Assembly: GCF_000014745.1 (NCBI RefSeq)
Contig: NC_008347.1
Span: 2,868,001-2,932,000, forward strand
DNA from: Maricaulis maris MCS10
Lineage (GTDB): Bacteria; Pseudomonadota; Alphaproteobacteria; Caulobacterales; Maricaulaceae
Direction: 5' to 3'
DNA: 64,000 nt
Shown here: one piece after another, positions 39,811 to 48,807 of the stretch
Position numbering within the stretch: the first letter of the stretch is position 1
Layout of the letters: every line of letters starts with the position of its first letter
Notes under the pieces: generated by a model
Database searches by the model: none
Seen by the model: only the letters and a program-made list of their open reading frames with translations
What the model was told of the DNA's origin: nothing
Program-made: the position numbers and the translations under genes

Positions 39811-40964
39811 GACTGGCGCTCCAGAATGATGGTGGCCGCGCCGTGCCGGGCGCCGAGGGAGCCGCCAATGCCGGTGGCGACGGCAAGGTCACAATTGGGC
39901 ACCTGGACGGCAGGGGCCGCCTCGCCGCGCAATTGCCGCACCGCTTCGATCACCTTGGTAATGCCGCCTCGGAACATGGGATGGTTGTTGCACAGCCCGC
40001 CACCATCGGTGTTGAAGGGCAGTTTGCCGGTGCCGGAGATGAGATTGCCGTCGGCCACGAACTTGCCGCCCTCGCCCTTGGCGCAAAAGCCCAGATCTTC
40101 CAGCTGCATCAGCACGGTGATGGTGAAGCTGTCATAGATTGAGGCGTATTTTATGTCGGACGGCGTGACGCCGGCCTCCGCAAAGGCACGCGGCCCCGAC
40201 TTTGCGGCGGCCGACACCGTGAGGTCGAGACCCAAACCGCCGGACGGGCCCTTGGTCGCCTCGCCGGCTCCCAGCAGGGAGATCACCGGACGGTTGAGCG
40301 TCCTGGCAATCTCCGGCGAAACCACGACGAGGGCGCCACCACCATCCGTCGTCACGCAGCAATCGAGCCGGTGCAACGGATCAGCGATCATCGGGCTGGT
40401 CACAACATCCTCGACCGTCACCACTTTGGGCAGCATGGCGTGCGGATTGTGCTGGGCATGGTGCGAGGCAGCGACCTTGATCCAGGCCAGCTGTTCCGAC
40501 GTGGTGCCAAATTCATGCATGTGGCGGGCAGCACACATGCCGTAGCTGGTGTGATTGGTCAGCCCGACCCATTGCTCGAAAGCGCTTTCCGGCGCCCCGG
40601 GCCGGAAGCGTTGCACTGCCTCCGAGCGCGGCCGCCCGGCCAGGGTGATCAGCGCCACCGAGCACTTGCCCATGGCGATCGCCTGCGCGGCATGGGCGAC
40701 ATGCTGGATATAGGTACAGCCACCCATCTCGGTTGAATCAGTGTGGCGGATGTCCAGGCCAAGATAGTCGATCATCGAGATCGGCCCGAAGCCGGGCGCA
40801 TCGGTGGCACAGAAATAGCCATCAACGTCCGTCAGCGAGAGGCCGGCATCAGCCAGCGCCCCGGCCGCGCATTCAGCATGCAGCTGCGGCGTGGTCATGT
40901 CCGGCGCCAGCCGGGTGGGATGTTCGAATGCACCGACGATGCAGGCGGCGTTACGCAGGCTCAT
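39807..40964 (-). CDS. Thiolase-like protein (SCP-x/Ltp type)
   Basis: A 385-residue thiolase-fold protein beginning MSLRNAACIVGAFEHPTRLA. It keeps TEMGGCTYIQHVAHAAQAI near the nucleophile position and GGLCNNHPMFRGG (histidine of the active site), but the third canonical element, a CxGGG-type motif, is replaced by GIGGSLGARHG. This fits non-decarboxylating SCP-x or Ltp-type thiolase-like enzymes, some of which act as retro-aldolases on branched or steroid side-chain CoA esters rather than as true thiolases. The start at 40964 has GGAGGT four bases upstream. It overlaps DUF35 by 4 bp and follows the GPH-type carrier by 26 bp. Confidence 0.88.
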   Translation of the reverse strand: MSLRNAACIVGAFEHPTRLAPDMTTPQLHAECAAGALADAGLSLTDVDGYFCATDAPGFGPISMIDYLGLDIRHTDSTEMGGCTYIQHVAHAAQAIAMGKCSVALITLAGRPRSEAVQRFRPGAPESAFEQWVGLTNHTSYGMCAARHMHEFGTTSEQLAWIKVAASHHAQHNPHAMLPKVVTVEDVVTSPMIADPLHRLDCCVTTDGGGALVVVSPEIARTLNRPVISLLGAGEATKGPSGGLGLDLTVSAAAKSGPRAFAEAGVTPSDIKYASIYDSFTITVLMQLEDLGFCAKGEGGKFVADGNLISGTGKLPFNTDGGGLCNNHPMFRGGITKVIEAVRQLRGEAAPAVQVPNCDLAVATGIGGSLGARHGAATIILERQS

Positions 40965-40989
40965 ACTACCTCCAGCCGGTTTCGGCAGC

Positions 40990-42450
40990 TCATGGAGCCG
41001 GCCTCTTGGCATCATCACGCGCCTTGAGCGCTGCGAGATTGGCCTCATGACTGGCGCGATCAATCCGGTAGAAATGGAGGAAGAGCGCGCCGGCGATATA
41101 AAGGACGGCGATGCTGGGAATATAGAGCGTCGCCAGCAGGTCGACCGAAGCCGGATCGACCTCACCCGGTTGGGCGCGCTCGGGAAGATCAACGATCGTC
41201 AACAGGATGCCCGCTGCCATCAGGCCAAAGCCGGTGACGCATTTCTGCATGAAGCTGTTGGCCGCATAGAACAGTCCCTCGGCCCGGCGCCCGGTCTTGA
41301 GCGCGCTCGCATCGATCACGTCGCCGATCATGGCATGGACCAGGATGGCCGAGGAAATTGCGCACGCCGAGTACAAGGCGAGAATGCCGAACAAGGTAGG
41401 CAGAACACGCGGATCATCGTCGGCATAGAACAGGCCATTCAGCCTCAGGATGAACGGCAACGTCCCCAGAAAGATGGCGGCAATCGCCAGCCAGAACGCC
41501 GCATTCCGCTTGCCAAGTCGCTTGGCGATGACCGGTGCGAAGATCAGCGCCAGGACAGCCCCCACCAATGGCTCGGCGGACATGATCGCCATCTCGAAAT
41601 TGTCGAAACCCCAGAACAGGGTCCCGAAATAGAGACTTAGAGCGGCCGCCATACCGATCGCAGTGTATTTGAGCAGGCCAAATCCGAGAATTGCGAGAAA
41701 CGCCTTATTGCTGAAAGTCCGTCGCATCAGCATGAATGTTTCCAGCGGATTCCGGCGCTGGGGTGGCGGAAGCTTCCGGAGATATTTGATGCGGTGATGG
41801 GTCCCCGCGGTCGAGATCATGACCGTGCCAAACATCAACACCGATCCGACAAGTCCGAACGTCCAGTATCCCACCGGATTGAGCTGACCGATCGGGTATT
41901 CAGCCGTTGGCGCCAGGAAGACTGCGAGGGCCAGGATCGACATCCCGTAGCCACCGAGATAGCCGAAAAAATAGCGATAGCTGGCGATCGAGGTACGGTC
42001 GTCATAGTCACTCGACAGTTCAGGCGCGAGCGCCGAGCTGGGGATTTCGTAGAATGTGATGCAGGTCCGGACTGCCGAAGACAGGACAGCGAGATAGGCA
42101 AACAGGCCCCAACCGTCCAACGCCTCGGGCGGATGCCAGAGAAAGAAAAACGACGCCGCCGCGGGAATGGCCGACATGTACATGAGCGGGTGCCGGCGGC
42201 CCCACTTCGTTCTCAAACTGTCGGAAAACTGCCCGACGATCGGATCGGAGATAGCGTCGAAGACGAGCGCGACCAGGATGGCGAGCGACACCATCGCCGC
42301 GTCAGCGCCAATCACGTAGTTATAATACCACAGCAGATAGGCGCGAAAGGCGACGTCCTTGACGCCGTATGCCATCGACCCCACGCCATACAGCAACTTG
42401 GTGGCGTACTTTATCGGTGGCGCCGAAATGGGCGTCGCAGTTTCGGTCAT
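40990..42450 (-). CDS. GPH-family (glycoside-pentoside-hexuronide) cation symporter
   Basis: A 486-residue transporter of the MFS superfamily with twelve predicted helices. Motifs include DAISDPIVGQFSDSLRTKWGRRHPLMYMSA (the GPH loop 2-3 signature with D, R and G residues) and YEIPSSALAPELSSDYDDRTS. Such proteins normally use Na+ or H+ to import sugars or glycosides; in alphaproteobacteria the family also includes members beside CoA-ester genes. It is the first gene of the leftward run with thiolase, DUF35 and MFS. An inverted repeat GTATG-AG-CATAC at 42556-42567 lies about 105 bp upstream. Confidence 0.88.
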   Translation of the reverse strand: MTETATPISAPPIKYATKLLYGVGSMAYGVKDVAFRAYLLWYYNYVIGADAAMVSLAILVALVFDAISDPIVGQFSDSLRTKWGRRHPLMYMSAIPAAASFFFLWHPPEALDGWGLFAYLAVLSSAVRTCITFYEIPSSALAPELSSDYDDRTSIASYRYFFGYLGGYGMSILALAVFLAPTAEYPIGQLNPVGYWTFGLVGSVLMFGTVMISTAGTHHRIKYLRKLPPPQRRNPLETFMLMRRTFSNKAFLAILGFGLLKYTAIGMAAALSLYFGTLFWGFDNFEMAIMSAEPLVGAVLALIFAPVIAKRLGKRNAAFWLAIAAIFLGTLPFILRLNGLFYADDDPRVLPTLFGILALYSACAISSAILVHAMIGDVIDASALKTGRRAEGLFYAANSFMQKCVTGFGLMAAGILLTIVDLPERAQPGEVDPASVDLLATLYIPSIAVLYIAGALFLHFYRIDRASHEANLAALKARDDAKRPAP

Positions 42451-42874
42451 TCATCCTCCCTCCGGGCGCGTCGTTTCGACGTCTGCCCCATGCCGCACTT
42501 GATGTCAGGACCGCCTCATTCTGCAGAGGAGACACTTCACTTTTTCATGCGTACGGTATGAGCATACTTGTTTTTTGAAAAGCGACAAGAGTCAGAGAAT
42601 ACAGGCGCTTTATGGGGCCTGACATTATGAAAGTCGGTGCGACTGACCAAATTTGAGAAGCCGGTCCGGTTTTCTCTTGCCCTGCACCAGTGCAGGCGAC
42701 TAGAACTTCATCACAATCCGTTGGCGCAGAGGAGAGAGTGGGCGCAAGGAAACAGTAGTCTGCAAGCAAGGGATCCAACAAGCCGGGTCTTCGAAGCTGA
42801 CAAGGTCGCGCGCCCAGATCCCGTCGTCACACCCTCCCCGAACGCTCCGTTTCCGCAATGAAAGAGATCCCACA
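42451..42874. promoter_or_regulatory. Divergent promoter region of the GPH carrier operon and the thiolase gene
   Basis: A 424-bp gene-free interval. It holds GTATG-AG-CATAC at 42556-42567, a perfect short inverted repeat whose left half extends to GGTATG, the complement of the half-site CATACC found elsewhere in this region. No protein gene with a ribosome site or recognisable motif was seen. Confidence 0.45.
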
Positions 42875-44047
42875 ATGCGTGATGCTGTCATCGTCTCCAC
42901 CGCTCGCACCCCGATTGGCAAGGCCTATCGCGGCGCCTTCAACGCCACGCCTTCGCCGACCTTGTGCGGCCACGCCATCGCCGCGGCGGTTGAGCGCTCC
43001 AAGGTCGACCCGGCTGAAATCCAGGACGTGATCATCGGCGCCGCCCTGCAACAGGGCGTGCAGCACACGATCGGCCGCACCGCCGCTCTGCGCGCCGGCC
43101 TCCCCGTCACGGTCGCCGGCCAGTCGATGGACCGTCAGTGCTCGTCCGGCCTTATGACGATCGCCACCGCGGCGAAACAGGTCATTGTTGACCGTATGGA
43201 CGTGGTCGTCGCCGGCGGCGTCGAGTCGATCTCCATGGTCCAGACCAAGGAAATGCGCGTCCAGCCAGATCCCGAACTCCTGGCCATGCACAAGGACATC
43301 TACATGCCGATGCTGCAGACGGCCGAGATCGTCGCCGACCGCTATGGCATCTCGCGCGAGCGCATGGACGAGTACGGTCTGCAATCACAGCAGCGCACAG
43401 CCGCCGCACAGGACGCGGGCAAGTTCGACGATGAAATCGTGCCGATGAAGTCGACCAAGATCGTGGTCGACAAGGCAACCGGCGAAACCTCCCAACAGGA
43501 CGTCTTCCTCGAAAAGGACGAGGGCAACCGCCCGGGCACCGACCTGGCTGGCCTGCAGGGTCTGAAGACCGTCATCGAGGGCGGCACCATCACAGCCGGC
43601 AATGCCTCACAACTCTCCGATGGCGCCTCGGCCTGCGTGGTCATGGAAGCCGAACTCGCCGCCAAGCGCGGTCTGGCACCTCTGGGTCGTTATATGGGCA
43701 TGGCCGTCGCCGGCACCGAGCCGGACGAGATGGGTATCGGCCCGGTCGTCGCCGTCCCGAAACTGCTTGAGCGCTTCGGCCTCAAGGCGGATGATATCGG
43801 CCTGTGGGAACTCAATGAGGCCTTCGCCGTCCAGGTGCTCTACTGCGCCGACAAGCTGGGCATTCCGGCCGACAAGCTGAACGTCAATGGCGGCGCCATC
43901 TCGATTGGCCACCCCTACGGCATGTCCGGCGCGCGCATGGTCGGCCACGCCCTGATCGAGGGCAAACGCCAGGGCGCCAAATACGTCGTCGTGACCATGT
44001 GTGTCGGCGGCGGCATGGGCGCGGCCGGACTGTTCGAAGTGCTGTAG
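42875..44047 (+). CDS. Acetyl-CoA C-acyltransferase (classical thiolase, FadA type)
   Basis: A 390-residue degradative/biosynthetic-type thiolase. The nucleophile is C89 in [12 protein letters not shown], with the glycine-rich end [15 protein letters not shown] and the His motif [12 protein letters not shown]. It should cleave 3-ketoacyl-CoA or form acetoacetyl-CoA. All three catalytic elements are present, in contrast to the thiolase-like gene at 39807. The start at 42875 ([16 protein letters not shown]) follows AAAGAGATC. It faces a TesB thioesterase with a bidirectional terminator at 44074-44104. It is a probable partner of the FadB-like gene at 24940, although 16 kb apart. Confidence 0.96.
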   Translation: MRDAVIVSTARTPIGKAYRGAFNATPSPTLCGHAIAAAVERSKVDPAEIQDVIIGAALQQGVQHTIGRTAALRAGLPVTVAGQSMDRQCSSGLMTIATAAKQVIVDRMDVVVAGGVESISMVQTKEMRVQPDPELLAMHKDIYMPMLQTAEIVADRYGISRERMDEYGLQSQQRTAAAQDAGKFDDEIVPMKSTKIVVDKATGETSQQDVFLEKDEGNRPGTDLAGLQGLKTVIEGGTITAGNASQLSDGASACVVMEAELAAKRGLAPLGRYMGMAVAGTEPDEMGIGPVVAVPKLLERFGLKADDIGLWELNEAFAVQVLYCADKLGIPADKLNVNGGAISIGHPYGMSGARMVGHALIEGKRQGAKYVVVTMCVGGGMGAAGLFEVL

Positions 44048-44073
44048 TCACACGCCCGCACCACACGTGGAAA

Positions 44074-44104
44074 AGCCGCGCCGGATTGTCCGGCGCGGCT
44101 TTTT
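44074..44104. terminator. Bidirectional intrinsic terminator between thiolase and tesB
   Basis: A perfect 12-bp stem (AGCCGCGCCGGA/TCCGGCGCGGCT) with a 3-nt loop sits 27 bp after the thiolase stop. TTTT follows on the plus strand and AAA precedes it, giving a T-tract on the minus strand too. It serves the plus-strand thiolase and the minus-strand tesB. Confidence 0.9.
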
Positions 44105-44149
44105 GATGGGGCCAACTTCATGGGGCCAATCGTTCGGACTTGCGGCGCC

Positions 44150-45067
44150 CTACTCGTCCCTGAGCCGGATCAGGCCTTCCTGCGCCGTGGAGGCCACCAG
44201 CTTGCCGTCGCGGGTGAAGAGCTGGCCGCGATTGAAGCCGCGGGCGGCACCGGACCAGGGGCTGTCGGTATCGTAGAGCAGCCAGTCACCCATATCGACA
44301 TCGTCATGGAACCAGACCGCGTGATCGAGACTGGCTGACTGCATCTTGCGGGTCATCCAGCTGACACCATGCGGCTGCATGCAGGTGCTCAACAGCGCCA
44401 TGTCAGAGGCAAAGGCAAGAATGGCGCGGTGCATGATCTGGCTGTCGGTCGCCAGATCGGTCGCCCGGATCCAGATCTGCCGCCGCGGCTCCCGCTTGCG
44501 CGGATCGATCGGCGACCAGGGATCGACCGGACGCATCTCGATCGGCCGTGGCCGGGTCATGAAACGGTAGAAGGGCTCGGGGATCTGACCCTTCATCTTG
44601 CGCAGCAGCTCGACCTCGGTCGGCAGTTCGTCGGGCATAGGGACGTCACCCAGGTCAAACTGGTGCGTCAGCCCGGCCTCCGGCTTCTGGAAGGAGGCCG
44701 TCATGTTGAGGATGGGTTTGCCCCGCTGCATGGCGATGACGCGGCGGTTCGAGAAACTGCCGCCATCATAGTCGCGCTCAACGCGGTAGATGATCGGGAA
44801 GTCCTCGTCGCCCGGTCGCATGAAATAGGCGTGCAGCGAGTGGACATGCCGCTCGGGATCAACCGATGCCACGGCAGATTTCAGCGCCTGGGCGATGACC
44901 TGGCCACCAAATACCCGACCGCGACCGCCAGGATTGCGGCGCCCGCGATACAGGTCGACATCAAGCTCTTCGACATCGAGAAGATGGACCAGCCCGGCCG
45001 CCAGCTCGGCCGGGCTGAACACCCGGCGTTCCTTCTTGTTGTCTCCTGACGTATCAGCCTCAGCCAT
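44150..45067 (-). CDS. tesB: Acyl-CoA thioesterase II
   Basis: TesB hydrolyses acyl-CoA to free fatty acid and CoA. The 305-residue product has the two hot-dog domains of TesB: RNPGGRGRVFGGQVIAQALKSAV and HSLHAYFMRPG in the first, ASLDHAVWFHDDVDMGDWLLYD and GFNRGQLFTRDGKLVASTAQEGLIR in the second. Length and end motif match E. coli TesB. It stands alone on the minus strand: a terminator follows, and the proB gene ends 94 bp upstream. It may lower the acyl-CoA pool in the surrounding region. Confidence 0.93.
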   Translation of the reverse strand: MAEADTSGDNKKERRVFSPAELAAGLVHLLDVEELDVDLYRGRRNPGGRGRVFGGQVIAQALKSAVASVDPERHVHSLHAYFMRPGDEDFPIIYRVERDYDGGSFSNRRVIAMQRGKPILNMTASFQKPEAGLTHQFDLGDVPMPDELPTEVELLRKMKGQIPEPFYRFMTRPRPIEMRPVDPWSPIDPRKREPRRQIWIRATDLATDSQIMHRAILAFASDMALLSTCMQPHGVSWMTRKMQSASLDHAVWFHDDVDMGDWLLYDTDSPWSGAARGFNRGQLFTRDGKLVASTAQEGLIRLRDE

Positions 45068-45161
45068 GGCGGCGCCCTCAACTCGATCTTTCGCTCAGCC
45101 CCAATTCTGGACTGCGCACACACAAATTTCCAGCTTCGGGTACGGTCGCCAGCAGATCGGA

Positions 45162-46319
45162 TCAGGAAGCAACAATGCGCAACGACTTGGTCGGCGCATC
45201 CCAGGGCAGATGTTGGGAATCCAGAATGACCATATTGTCGCGATTGACGATTTCCGGTCGCGCATTATAGCCCAGCAACTCCTTGACCGAATGGTCGGTG
45301 TGGCGAGCGAGCATCATGGTCTCGTCGGACGAGAAATTCGTCAGCCCGCGAGCCACTTCGTCGCCGCTCTCCGAATAGATATGCAGCACGTCGCCCTTGG
45401 TGAACCCGCCATGGATTTTCACCACATCCTCGTGACTGACCCCGGTTGCGCTGGTCTTCAGTGCCGCCGCGGCGGCATCCGTAAGCACGAGGCCACCGGC
45501 GCGGTGCAGGCGGTTGGTCAGCCAGACAGCCCAGGACGAGGCCGGGGTCCCCTTGGCAACGCATTTGGTATGCCGACGCTCGCCACTGAGCACAGCAGAA
45601 ACGGGACGGTCGATCGTGCCTTCGGCGATCAGGGTGGTACACCCGGCGTTCTGGGCGAAATTGGCCGCCTGGATCTTGGTCAGCATGCCGCCCGATCCGA
45701 GCGAACTCGTCCCGGATGTGACCTCCAGATACTCGGTCACATCCTCGATCGTGTCGACGAATTGCGCCTCGGGATCTGACGGGTCGCGATCATAGAGCCC
45801 GTCAATACTGGTCAGGATGATGAGATGATCGGCCTGGATCATTTGCGCGACACTCGCAGCAAGGCGGTCATTGTCACCGACCCGGATCTCCTCGGTGGTT
45901 ACCGTATCGTTCTCGTTGACGATCGGCATGATATCGCGTTCGAACAGGCGCTGGATCGTGTTCTTGGTATTGAGGAAGCGTCGGCGCTCTTCCAGATCGT
46001 CCAGCGTCACCAGTATCTGGGCGATATCAAAGCCGTGTTCCTGCGCAACCTGCCTGTAGGCATGGAGCAGGAGCGGCTGACCGCAGGCGGCCGCAGCCTG
46101 CTTGTCCAGCACGCCCGCATCCTCGGGTGAGGTCTTGATCGCATTGAGCCCCAGAGCGACCGCTCCGGATGATGCCAGCACAACATCATGTCCCTGATCC
46201 CGAAGCCGGGCGATATCCGCCAGCAACTCGTTCATGAAGGCATAGCGAAGTGTCAGTCGGCGATCATTGGCCAACAGGCTTGATCCGATCTTGACGACAA
46301 TGCGTTGACGCTGGCTCAC
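45162..46319 (-). CDS. proB: Glutamate 5-kinase
   Basis: ProB phosphorylates glutamate as the first step of proline synthesis and is usually feedback-inhibited by proline. The 385-residue protein has an amino-acid-kinase domain (VVKIGSSLLAND, LASSGAVALGL, VNENDTV, GSGGMLTKIQAA) and a C-terminal PUA domain (about 290-375). The start is GTG at 46319 (MSQRQRIVVK) with AGGAG seven bases upstream. It is divergent from proC across a 321-bp AT-rich interval. The neighbouring proC-proA-putP genes complete a proline block. Confidence 0.95.
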   Translation of the reverse strand: MSQRQRIVVKIGSSLLANDRRLTLRYAFMNELLADIARLRDQGHDVVLASSGAVALGLNAIKTSPEDAGVLDKQAAAACGQPLLLHAYRQVAQEHGFDIAQILVTLDDLEERRRFLNTKNTIQRLFERDIMPIVNENDTVTTEEIRVGDNDRLAASVAQMIQADHLIILTSIDGLYDRDPSDPEAQFVDTIEDVTEYLEVTSGTSSLGSGGMLTKIQAANFAQNAGCTTLIAEGTIDRPVSAVLSGERRHTKCVAKGTPASSWAVWLTNRLHRAGGLVLTDAAAAALKTSATGVSHEDVVKIHGGFTKGDVLHIYSESGDEVARGLTNFSSDETMMLARHTDHSVKELLGYNARPEIVNRDNMVILDSQHLPWDAPTKSLRIVAS

Positions 46320-46640
46320 ACGATTCTCCTGGATAACACGCCAGAACTCATCCCGGCGCCAATATTTCGCGCAAACTATTTAGCATTCGAAATTTTTCAA
46401 CCCCAAAATCTGCCCAAACCCGTGCAAGCGCGCAGGCAGACGACGGGCCATGGCGTAATTTCTTATACGCTACAAGGCGGGGACAGCGGATGCTGCAACC
46501 GCAAATATAATTTGAATTCGAAATTGTTTTTGTTATACACCGCCCAACATCATGCTCGACCTGCCCCGGCGGATCGGGCATTTTCATGTGAGCAGGGCAT
46601 TTCCGGCCGGGAGTGTCACCACGAACGGAGCGGACACGGT
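46320..46640. promoter_or_regulatory. Divergent promoter region of proB and proC
   Basis: A 321-bp interval markedly AT-rich compared with its surroundings. The decamer ATTCGAAATT occurs twice in the same orientation, at 46385-46394 and 46516-46525, 131 bp apart. The two copies flank the middle of the interval, where promoters for the two divergent genes are expected. No regulator of proline genes is encoded in the window. Nothing else gene-like was seen. Confidence 0.45.
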
Positions 46641-47420
46641 ATGGACATTTTGGTGGTGGGATGCGGAAAAATGGGCGGTGCGATGTTGCGCCGCTGGCTC
46701 GATGCCATGCCCGCGCGCTTCACCACAGTGAATCGAAGCGGTCGCGCCCTGCCGCCCGGCACCGAACACGCTACCGGCCCGGACGCCCTCACCGGACGCC
46801 GCTTCGATGCCATCATCATCGCCGTCAAACCGCAACAAATTCCCGACGTCATGCCGGCCTATACCGACCTGCTGGCAGATGGCGGCTGCTATGTCTCGAT
46901 CGCCGCCGGCTTTTCGACGGCCTCGCTGGGAAAGCTGGTCGGGGACCAGCCGGTGATCCGGATCATGCCCAACCTTCCGGCCCTGATCGGTCGCAGCGTC
47001 AACGGCCTGTTCGCCAATCCGACCTGTCAGGACAAGCATCGCGACCTGGCCAATGAGCTGGCCCGGACCACGGGAACTGCGGTTTGGCTGGACGATGAGG
47101 ACGAGCTGGATCGATTGACTGCCATTGCCGGCAGTGGGCCCGGCTATGTCTTCGAGATCGCGCGCAGCTATGTCGCCGCGGCACAGGCTCTCGGCTTCTC
47201 GAAGGAGACGGCGCGGGCGCTGGTGCTGGAAACCATGGGCGGCGCCATAGAAATGGCGACCCGCTCCGACCAGGACGTTGCCGATTTGCGCAACTCCGTG
47301 ATGAGCAAGAACGGCACGACCGAAGCCGGCATCAATGTACTGCGCCGGGACGGTCAGCTCGACGCGTTGCTGCGCGATACGACCCGCGCGGCCTACGACC
47401 GGGCGGTCGAACTTCGCTAA
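46641..47420 (+). CDS. proC: Pyrroline-5-carboxylate reductase
   Basis: ProC reduces 1-pyrroline-5-carboxylate to proline with NAD(P)H. The 259-residue product has the Rossmann motif [14 protein letters not shown] at its start, [31 protein letters not shown] and the family signature [20 protein letters not shown]. The start at 46641 (MDILVVGC) is chosen because the frame upstream has no family similarity and a GGAG lies 12 bases upstream. It is followed 46 bp later by proA, and then putP, on the same strand. Confidence 0.95.
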
Positions 47421-47466
47421 TTGCCCGACCCGCCCTTCTCAACAACACTCCCACCCCAAGGAAACC

Positions 47467-48723
47467 ATGTCAGATCGTATGCAAGCCTATATCGAACAAC
47501 TCGGCCGTCAGGCCCGTGCCGCCTCCCGCGTTCTCGCGACGGCGTCCACGGAGCGCAAGAATGCGGCCCTAATTGCCGCCGCAGCCGCCCTGCGCTTGCG
47601 GGCCAACGACCTGCTCGAGGCCAACCGCATCGATGTTGACGGCGTACGCAAGGCTGGCAAACCCGACGCCTTCATCGATCGCCTGATGCTCGATGGCGCG
47701 CGGATTGAGGGGGTCGCCAGTGCGGTCGAGGCGATCGCCACGCTTCCCGACCCGGTCGGGCGCGTCCTGGCCGAGATCGACCGGCCCAACGGCTTGCGGA
47801 TCGAACGCGTCGCCGTGCCGCTGGGTGTGATCGGCATGATCTATGAGTCGCGCCCGAATGTCGGCGCCGATGCCGGCGCCCTGTGTCTGAAGTCCGGCAA
47901 TGCCGTGATCCTGCGCGGCGGCTCGGAAAGCCTCAACTCGACCCGCATCATTGTCGAATGCATGAAGGAAGGCCTGCGCGAAGCGGATTTGCCGGAAGAC
48001 GCGATCCAGATGATCGACACCGCCAATCGCGACGCCGTCAAACACCTGCTCCAGTGCACGCAATTCGTCGACCTCGTCATACCGCGTGGCGGCAAGGGGC
48101 TGGTGACGCTCGTCCGCGACCAGGCCCGCGTACCGACGCTGCTTCACCTCGATGGCAATTGCCACACCTATGTCCATGCCGGCGCCGATCTCGACAAGGC
48201 CGTCGCCATCATCGAGAACGCCAAGCTGCGCCGGACCGGAATTTGCGGGGCCACGGAAAGCCTGGTGATCGATGAAAGCGTCGCCGCTGACCTGCTGCCG
48301 CGACTGATCGACCGCATGACTGTCTGTGAATTCCGGGGTGACCCGGCTGCCGTGACCATCGACCCCCGCGTCAAACCGGCAGACGATTCGGACTGGGACA
48401 CCGAGTATCTGGATGCCTGCCTGTCGGTGAAGATCGTCGACGGGCTCGAGGCGGGGATCAATCACGTTGCCGCCCATTCGTCCGGCCATACCGATGCCAT
48501 CGTCACCGAAGATGCGGACGCGGCGACCTGCTTCCTGGCCATGATCGACAGTGCGGTCGTGATGCATAATGCCTCGACCCAGTTCTCCGACGGCGGCGAA
48601 TTCGGCATGGGCGCCGAAATCGGCATCGCGACCGGCAAGATGCACGCGCGCGGACCGGTCGGGCTGGAGCAACTGACCTCGTTCAAATACCTGGTTCACG
48701 GTGAGGGTCAGACACGCCCCTGA
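47467..48723 (+). CDS. proA: Gamma-glutamyl phosphate reductase
   Basis: ProA reduces gamma-glutamyl phosphate to glutamate semialdehyde, which cyclises to pyrroline-5-carboxylate. The 418-residue product fits the family: [47 protein letters not shown], and [19 protein letters not shown] with the catalytic cysteine (about residue 260). The start at 47467 (MSDRMQAYI) has AAGGAAACC just upstream. ProB and ProA act as a complex; here proB is encoded on the opposite strand and proA with proC. A putP gene follows after 84 bp. Confidence 0.97.
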
Positions 48724-48807
48724 TCGACGGCCCTGCCACTGGCCTTGAGCCAAACGGCAAATTCCCCAATCTTCCACCTTCCGTTTCGCTGAACCCAAGG
48801 CAAGTCC

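Noticed and set aside
42637-42861. A 74-codon open frame between the GPH carrier and the thiolase
   Set aside because: No ribosome site, biased composition or family motif; it lies in a promoter region.
46305-46640. Long upstream extension of proC into the divergent promoter region
   Set aside because: Added residues lack similarity to ProC, and the ProC Rossmann motif begins right at the ATG at 46641.
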